From Clostridium sp. CAG:451 (lineage in GTDB: Bacteria > Bacillota_I > Bacilli_A > RF39 > UBA660), in contig FR901060.1 of NCBI GenBank assembly GCA_000438295.1, positions 1 through 7,226 on the forward strand: a stretch of 7,226 bases of DNA, in the 5' to 3' direction. Shown here one piece after another: positions 5,999 through 7,226 of the stretch. The notes below the pieces were generated by a model that had not been told where the DNA came from, did not search any database, and worked only from the letters and a program-made list of their open reading frames with translations. The translations under genes and the position numbers were made by a program. Positions within the stretch are counted from its first letter, which is position 1; every line of letters begins with the position of its first letter.

Positions 5999-6864
5999 AG
6001 TATTATCTTGAATATTTAGAATATCAGAAACATTATTCTTTTTATACTGTTGATAATTATAGGGAAGACTTAGAAGAGTTTTTTGCCTATCTTGATAGAG
6101 AAGGACTCTCTTATTTAAAATTAGAATATAGTGATATTAGACTGTATCTTATGTATTTAAAAGATGAGAGAAAACTAAAGGCTTCTAGTATAGATAGACA
6201 TTTAAGTTCTTTAAGAGGTTATTATCAGTACTTAGAAAAAGAAAATAAGGTTAAGAGTAATGTTTTTTCATTTATTAGAGGACCAAAGAAGGATAAAATA
6301 TTACCTCACTACTTTGAATATAATGAAATAGAAGAGTTGTTTTCAATAAATGATATGAATAATCCTTTAGGAGTAAGAAATCAGTTAATTCTAGAACTAC
6401 TTTATGGTACTGGTGTTAGAGTTAGTGAATTAGTTAATATAAAAATAAATGATATTAATAAAGAACAAAGAAAAATTAAGATATTTGGAAAAGGTAGTAA
6501 AGAGCGATATGTCCTTTATGGTGATTATGCTAGTGATGTACTTGATAAATATTTAAAAGACATTTATCCTAGTTTGAGAAAGCAAGGTGATTATTTAATT
6601 TTAAATAGTCACGGTGGTAAGATAACTACTAGAGGTGTTGCTTATCTTTTAGATGAAATGATTAAAAAAACATCTATTCATAAAAATATTTCTCCCCATA
6701 TGTTAAGACATACTTTTGCTACTCATTTATTAAATGAGGGGTGTGATATTCTTTCCGTTCAGGAGCTACTTGGACATGAGAGTTTATCGTCTACTCAAGT
6801 ATATACCCATGTTTCTAAAGAAAGATTAAAAGAAGTTTATGAAAAAGCTTTTCCAAGAAGATAA
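5986..6864 (+). CDS. Tyrosine recombinase, XerC/XerD type
   Basis: A site-specific recombinase of 292 residues, close to the ~298 of XerC/XerD. The N-terminal SAM-like core-binding domain covers about residues 1-90 and ends in SSIDRHLSSLRGYYQYL. The catalytic domain has the complete active site: R145 (GTGVRVSEL), K169 (FGKGSKER), H238 and R241 (SPHMLRH), H264 (LLGHESL) and nucleophile Y273 (TQVYTHV). Spacing matches E. coli XerD closely. The likely role is resolution of chromosome dimers at dif. Whether it is XerC, XerD or a sole Xer enzyme cannot be settled here. In B. subtilis the xerC homologue codV lies not far from the rpsP-rimM-trmD region, so this placement favours XerC. AGAAGG (5974-5979) precedes the ATG. 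It is last in the operon, with no terminator directly after it. Confidence 0.93.
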   Translation: MENLEYYLEYLEYQKHYSFYTVDNYREDLEEFFAYLDREGLSYLKLEYSDIRLYLMYLKDERKLKASSIDRHLSSLRGYYQYLEKENKVKSNVFSFIRGPKKDKILPHYFEYNEIEELFSINDMNNPLGVRNQLILELLYGTGVRVSELVNIKINDINKEQRKIKIFGKGSKERYVLYGDYASDVLDKYLKDIYPSLRKQGDYLILNSHGGKITTRGVAYLLDEMIKKTSIHKNISPHMLRHTFATHLLNEGCDILSVQELLGHESLSSTQVYTHVSKERLKEVYEKAFPRR

Positions 6865-6951
6865 TTATTTCTTCTTTCCATTATTTTTCTTGAGCATTAG
6901 TATTATATAGATTATTATTATGATTAAGACTAGATTACCTAAATTATTCAT
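6865..6951 (-). CDS. 28-residue single-span membrane protein
   Basis: Reading the minus strand from 6951 gives 28 codons and TAA. After MNNLGN comes an unbroken hydrophobic stretch of about 14 residues (LVLIIIIIYIILML), then a very basic tail, KKNNGKKK. By the positive-inside rule the tail should be cytoplasmic. Support that it is real: AAAGGGTGA (minus strand, 6965-6957) five bases before the ATG, and a TATAAT whose 3' end is 22 bases from the ATG, the same distance as in the operon promoter at 1115. It converges with the recombinase gene, stop next to stop. Short hydrophobic proteins with basic tails include type I toxins and small regulators of membrane complexes; nothing here decides between these. 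Confidence 0.6.
   Translation of the reverse strand: MNNLGNLVLIIIIIYIILMLKKNNGKKK
6890..6918 (+). promoter_or_regulatory. Possible antisense promoter inside the small membrane-protein gene
   Basis: TTGAGC (6890-6895) and TATTAT (6913-6918) are separated by 17 bases and match the -35 and -10 consensus at 4 and 5 of 6 positions. A transcript from about 6925 would be antisense to the start and ribosome binding site of the small gene and could end at the hairpin at 7053-7082. Such matches arise easily in AT-rich DNA, so this is weak. Confidence 0.25.
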
Positions 6952-6979
6952 ATCTTTCACCCTTTCTTATTTTATTATA
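6952..6979 (-). promoter_or_regulatory. -10 box and ribosome binding site of the small membrane-protein gene
   Basis: On the minus strand a perfect TATAAT lies at 6979-6974, followed by AAAGGGTGA at 6965-6957. The predicted leader is about 15 bases. I see no good -35 box at 16-18 base spacing. Confidence 0.45.
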
Positions 6980-7052
6980 ATATTAATTAAATAAGTTTTG
7001 GGTTAACTAGGTCATATTTTAACTTTTCCCGTACTAGTTTTTTTATCAAAGT

Positions 7053-7090
7053 AAAAGATGGATTACAACAAACCCATCTTTTTGATTTTT
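7053..7090. terminator. Bidirectional terminator overlapping the nuclease-like stop codon
   Basis: AAAAGATGG (7053-7061) pairs perfectly over nine bases with CCATCTTTT (7074-7082) across a 12-base loop. On the plus strand TTTTTGATTTTTT gives a good T tract, and on the minus strand the stem ends in TTTT. The minus-strand stop codon (7065-7063) lies in the loop. It can end transcripts from the minus-strand gene and also plus-strand read-through from the recombinase operon. Confidence 0.65.
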
Positions 7091-7226
7091 TCTAAGGATA
7101 TTCCAGTCATTTCTATAACTTTTTTTGGTGTTATACCGTTTTTAAGCATAGTAGATATAATAGAAAATTGACCTTCTTCCTTAGCTATCTTATTATAATA
7201 TGCTATTTTAGCTTCTTCTTTCCACT
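7063..7226 (-). CDS. C-terminal tail of a probable Rpn/PD-(D/E)XK nuclease-transposase family protein (partial)
   Basis: Reading the minus strand from 7224 gives 53 residues and TAA; the gene continues past the window edge. The tail runs WKEEAKIAYYNKIAKEEG, then ISTMLKNGITPKKVIEMTG, then ISLEKIKKMGLL. A charged helix followed by a short two-helix 'MLKxGxxxxxVxExTGLSxExIKK' motif is a common C-terminus of Rpn-family recombination-promoting nucleases (transposase_31 or PDDEXK_2 types) in gut Bacillota. The catalytic domain is outside the window, so the call rests only on this tail. Another protein with the same small helical motif is possible. Confidence 0.55.
   Translation of the reverse strand, partial: WKEEAKIAYYNKIAKEEGQFSIISTMLKNGITPKKVIEMTGISLEKIKKMGLL

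Noticed and set aside
1..7226. CRISPR array, tRNA or rRNA genes, complete insertion sequence
   Set aside because: I saw no regularly spaced direct repeats, cloverleaf-like sequence, rRNA signature, or paired terminal inverted repeats flanking a transposase.

Overview
This window comes from a low-GC Gram-positive-type bacterium. The housekeeping genes are strongly AT-rich, use consensus AGGAGG-type ribosome binding sites, and resemble Bacillota proteins. I infer an uncultured Bacilli or Mollicutes-affiliated gut lineage, but the sequence does not prove this. Every Trp codon I read is TGG and tgt ends in TGA, so the standard bacterial code fits better than the Mollicutes code in which UGA is Trp.

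Layout. (1) Positions 1-918 hold the 3' part of a surface-type protein gene whose start lies outside the window. Its last ~110 bases (about 751-861) change abruptly in composition, with about 50% G+C and almost only NNY codons. This looks like the variable region of a diversity-generating retroelement (DGR) target or a similar recombining cassette. A 42-base, ~70% G+C block with two tandem hairpins (931-972) follows, then a rho-independent terminator (1030-1057). (2) A promoter with a perfect TATAAT at 1115-1120 begins a tight eight-gene operon (1143-6864): YgjP-type metallopeptidase, SpoU/TrmH-family RNA 2'-O-methyltransferase, rimM, trmD, an unrecognised helical protein, tgt, a second unrecognised protein, and a XerC/XerD tyrosine recombinase. 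Gaps are at most 11 bases or the genes overlap, so translational coupling is likely. (3) On the minus strand, a 28-residue single-span membrane protein (6865-6951) ends one base from the recombinase stop. (4) The window ends in the C-terminal tail of a minus-strand gene resembling Rpn/PD-(D/E)XK nuclease-transposase proteins (7063-7226). Its stop codon lies inside a hairpin that can terminate in both directions.

How the genes work together. Four operon genes act on RNA maturation or modification: the SpoU methyltransferase (rRNA or tRNA ribose methylation), RimM (30S assembly), TrmD (m1G37 of tRNA) and Tgt (queuosine pathway, G34 of tRNA). The recombinase probably resolves chromosome dimers. 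The usual rpsP and rplS partners of rimM-trmD are not beside them.

The most interesting signals are the hypervariable-looking 3' end of the first gene with its GC-rich hairpin element, and the small membrane protein gene with a possible antisense promoter inside it. No reverse transcriptase or template repeat is present in the window, so the DGR reading remains an inference.
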